A stretch of 64,000 bases of DNA from Rhizobium rosettiformans (GTDB taxonomy: Bacteria; Pseudomonadota; Alphaproteobacteria; Rhizobiales; Rhizobiaceae): contig NZ_CP032405.1 of assembly GCF_016806065.1 (NCBI RefSeq), positions 3,810,001-3,874,000 of the forward strand, written 5' to 3'. Made by a program: the position numbers and the translations under genes. Below are positions 62,896 through 64,000 of the stretch, in pieces. Below the pieces are notes generated by a model. It saw only the letters and a program-made list of their open reading frames with translations. It was not told the origin of the DNA and made no database searches. Each line of letters begins with the position of its first letter. The first letter of the stretch is position 1.

Positions 62896-63459
62896 ATGCT
62901 GATCGTCGAAACGGAGCGACTGATCCTGCGCAACTGGCAGGAGGAGGATCGCAACCTCTTCTACGAGATCAACCGCGACGAAAAGGTCATGGAGTTCTTC
63001 CCGTTTCGCCGCTCCCATGCGGAATGCGACACCCTGTTCGACCGGAACCGCGACATGATCAGTGAAACGGGTCTTGGATTCTACGCGCTCGCCGATCGGA
63101 CAACAAACGAAGCAATGGGCTTCTGCGGCCTGTCACCCGTGGACCTTCCCGGTATCCTGCCCGAGGGAGCAATCGAGATCGGCTGGCGTTTGGCCACCCG
63201 CTTCTGGGGCCGCGGCTACGTCACCGAAGCGGCATCCCGCCTGATCGAATACGCGCGTGCCGACCTGCGTCTGCCGACAGTCTACGCCTTTGCGGTCGAC
63301 GGCAATCATCGGTCGACCGCTGTCATGCAAAGGATTGGCATGCAACGTCTGGCTGGCCAGGATTTCGATCATCCCAAGGTGCCTGACACGCATCCGCACC
63401 TGAAGCGGCATGTATTGTTCAGGATTCAGTTCGATTCCACCCCGATCCGAACAAGATGA
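62896..63459 (+). CDS. GNAT-family N-acetyltransferase (RimJ/RimL type)
   Basis: 187 residues. N-terminal IVETERLILRNWQEEDRNLFYEI, later IEIGWRLATRFWGRGYVTEAASRLIEYA, which holds the acetyl-CoA-binding loop WGRGYVTEA, and NHRSTAVMQRIGMQRL. Members acetylate ribosomal-protein N-termini, antibiotics or polyamines; the acceptor here is unknown. It starts 10 bases after serB on the same strand with AAGGG upstream and is probably co-transcribed. Confidence 0.9.
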   Translation: MLIVETERLILRNWQEEDRNLFYEINRDEKVMEFFPFRRSHAECDTLFDRNRDMISETGLGFYALADRTTNEAMGFCGLSPVDLPGILPEGAIEIGWRLATRFWGRGYVTEAASRLIEYARADLRLPTVYAFAVDGNHRSTAVMQRIGMQRLAGQDFDHPKVPDTHPHLKRHVLFRIQFDSTPIRTR

Positions 63460-63507
63460 TATTCCTAATTTACGCAGACTTAAAATGTATCTGCTACGAA
63501 CTTCCGT

Positions 63508-64000
63508 ATGCAGAAGATGTTTTCCGCGCATCTCGCGGCACCGATTGCGAACCTGTACGACCGCTTCCTGCGCCTTGGTGAAGGTGACCAGACGGCGGAA
63601 GAGGCAGAGCGTATCCGCGCAGTTCGACTGTCGGTCGTCGGCACCAGCACGCCATGGATGATGGCGGCCAACGTCTGCAACGCGGTCCTGACAGTTTTTG
63701 CCTTTTACGGCAGCCCGTCCGCGACTGAAGTCTATGTGATCTGCGGCCTCATCCTCACTGTTGCGGTATTTACGACCCTGTCCTGGTGGCGCAATCGCAA
63801 ACGCGGCATGCGCGAGCGGGCAAGCCTGCGCGGGACAGTTCGCGCGATCATTTATGCCGCGATCCTGAGCGGCCTCTGGGCAGCCCTCGATGTGGCGGCC
63901 TATCACATAGCCGACGAAACGCAGCGCATGGTGCTGATTGCGCTCACCGTCGGCATGGCCGGCGGCGGCGGCTTCGCCCTGGCAACCATTCCGCCGGCAT
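63508..64000 (+). CDS. Membrane sensor protein, 5' part only (cut by window end)
   Basis: Open frame from ATG 63508 to the window end, at least 164 residues and no stop reached. After a helical N-terminus of about 50 residues there are hydrophobic segments starting MMAANVCNAVLTVFAFYG, EVYVICGLILTVAVFTTL, AIIYAAILSGLWAALDVAAYHI and MVLIALTVGMAGGGGFALATIPP. The pattern resembles the membrane sensor part of rhizobial GGDEF/EAL proteins or histidine kinases; the output domain is outside the window. The preceding gap (63460-63507) is A/T-rich. Confidence 0.75.
   Translation, partial: MQKMFSAHLAAPIANLYDRFLRLGEGDQTAEEAERIRAVRLSVVGTSTPWMMAANVCNAVLTVFAFYGSPSATEVYVICGLILTVAVFTTLSWWRNRKRGMRERASLRGTVRAIIYAAILSGLWAALDVAAYHIADETQRMVLIALTVGMAGGGGFALATIPPA

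Overview
The window looks like chromosomal DNA of an alphaproteobacterium of the Rhizobiaceae (Rhizobium/Agrobacterium/Ensifer group). The support is GC-rich coding with strong third-position bias, a rhizobial-type MoaA, the Usg, DUF2270, DUF1289 and DUF4087 families, a hmuTUV haem locus with HutX and an IsdG-like partner, a two-receiver/GGDEF pair, and a leaderless-looking ilv attenuator like leaders known from Sinorhizobium. I see no insertion sequence, integrase, phage gene, CRISPR array or obvious pseudogene. Most genes are ordinary core or conserved accessory genes.

Layout. 1-7.2 kb: molybdenum cofactor genes (moaA, mobA, mobB) around a chemoreceptor, a DMT transporter and a Bcr/CflA-type MFS pump. 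7.2-12.4 kb: a long repeat-rich OmpA-domain protein, then a polar amino-acid ABC importer with a binding protein and two permeases but no ATPase. 12.5-19.6 kb: usg, DUF2270, a TPR-methyltransferase, an unrecognised 521-residue membrane protein, a 3-hydroxyisobutyrate dehydrogenase-like enzyme, an AlkD-like protein, an Lrp regulator, a UDG-family protein and a secreted or anchored nuclease. 19.7-24.5 kb: a membrane histidine kinase, dgkA-cobT, the divergent cobS, DUF1289 and a membrane aspartyl protease. 24.5-31.7 kb: an ABC-2 exporter, two paralogous dual-receiver regulators (one with GGDEF) and a large MscS channel. 31.8-35.7 kb: a divergent haem locus. 36-41.8 kb: tRNA-Lys(CTT), PhzF, a NUDIX-like protein, an EEP nuclease, an aminotransferase and a diguanylate cyclase.

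41.9-46.2 kb: ilvC, a self-regulating TetR, and the most unusual stretch, five tandem paralogous genes for exported proteins of about 80 residues, preceded by twin operator-like repeats and closed by a strong terminator. 46.2-56.2 kb: an Lrp-regulated racemase, pdxJ, a regulator-like protein, a MerR-plus-LuxR-type HTH fusion, a DUF4405 protein, a RecD-like helicase, a cobalt-type nitrile hydratase cluster behind a LysE exporter, an aldo/keto reductase and an ArsR regulator. 56.2-64 kb: ilvIH with an attenuator whose leader peptide MKNSVALIVVGRRMGRMV appears to start almost at the transcription start, a HerA-like ATPase, miaA and serB with interlocked start codons, an acetyltransferase, and a membrane protein cut by the window end.

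How genes work together: MoaA, MobA and MobB act early and late in Mo-cofactor synthesis. IlvC and IlvIH carry out the first two branched-chain amino-acid steps, and the attenuator senses Val/Leu/Ile-tRNA supply. HmuTUV import haem, while HutX and the IsdG-like protein handle or degrade it. CobT and CobS make cobalamin, and the cobalt-type nitrile hydratase is a second cobalt user. The most interesting leads are the five-gene exported-protein array, the ilv leader, the MerR/LuxR fusion, the degenerate receiver, and the uncharacterised 521-residue membrane protein.
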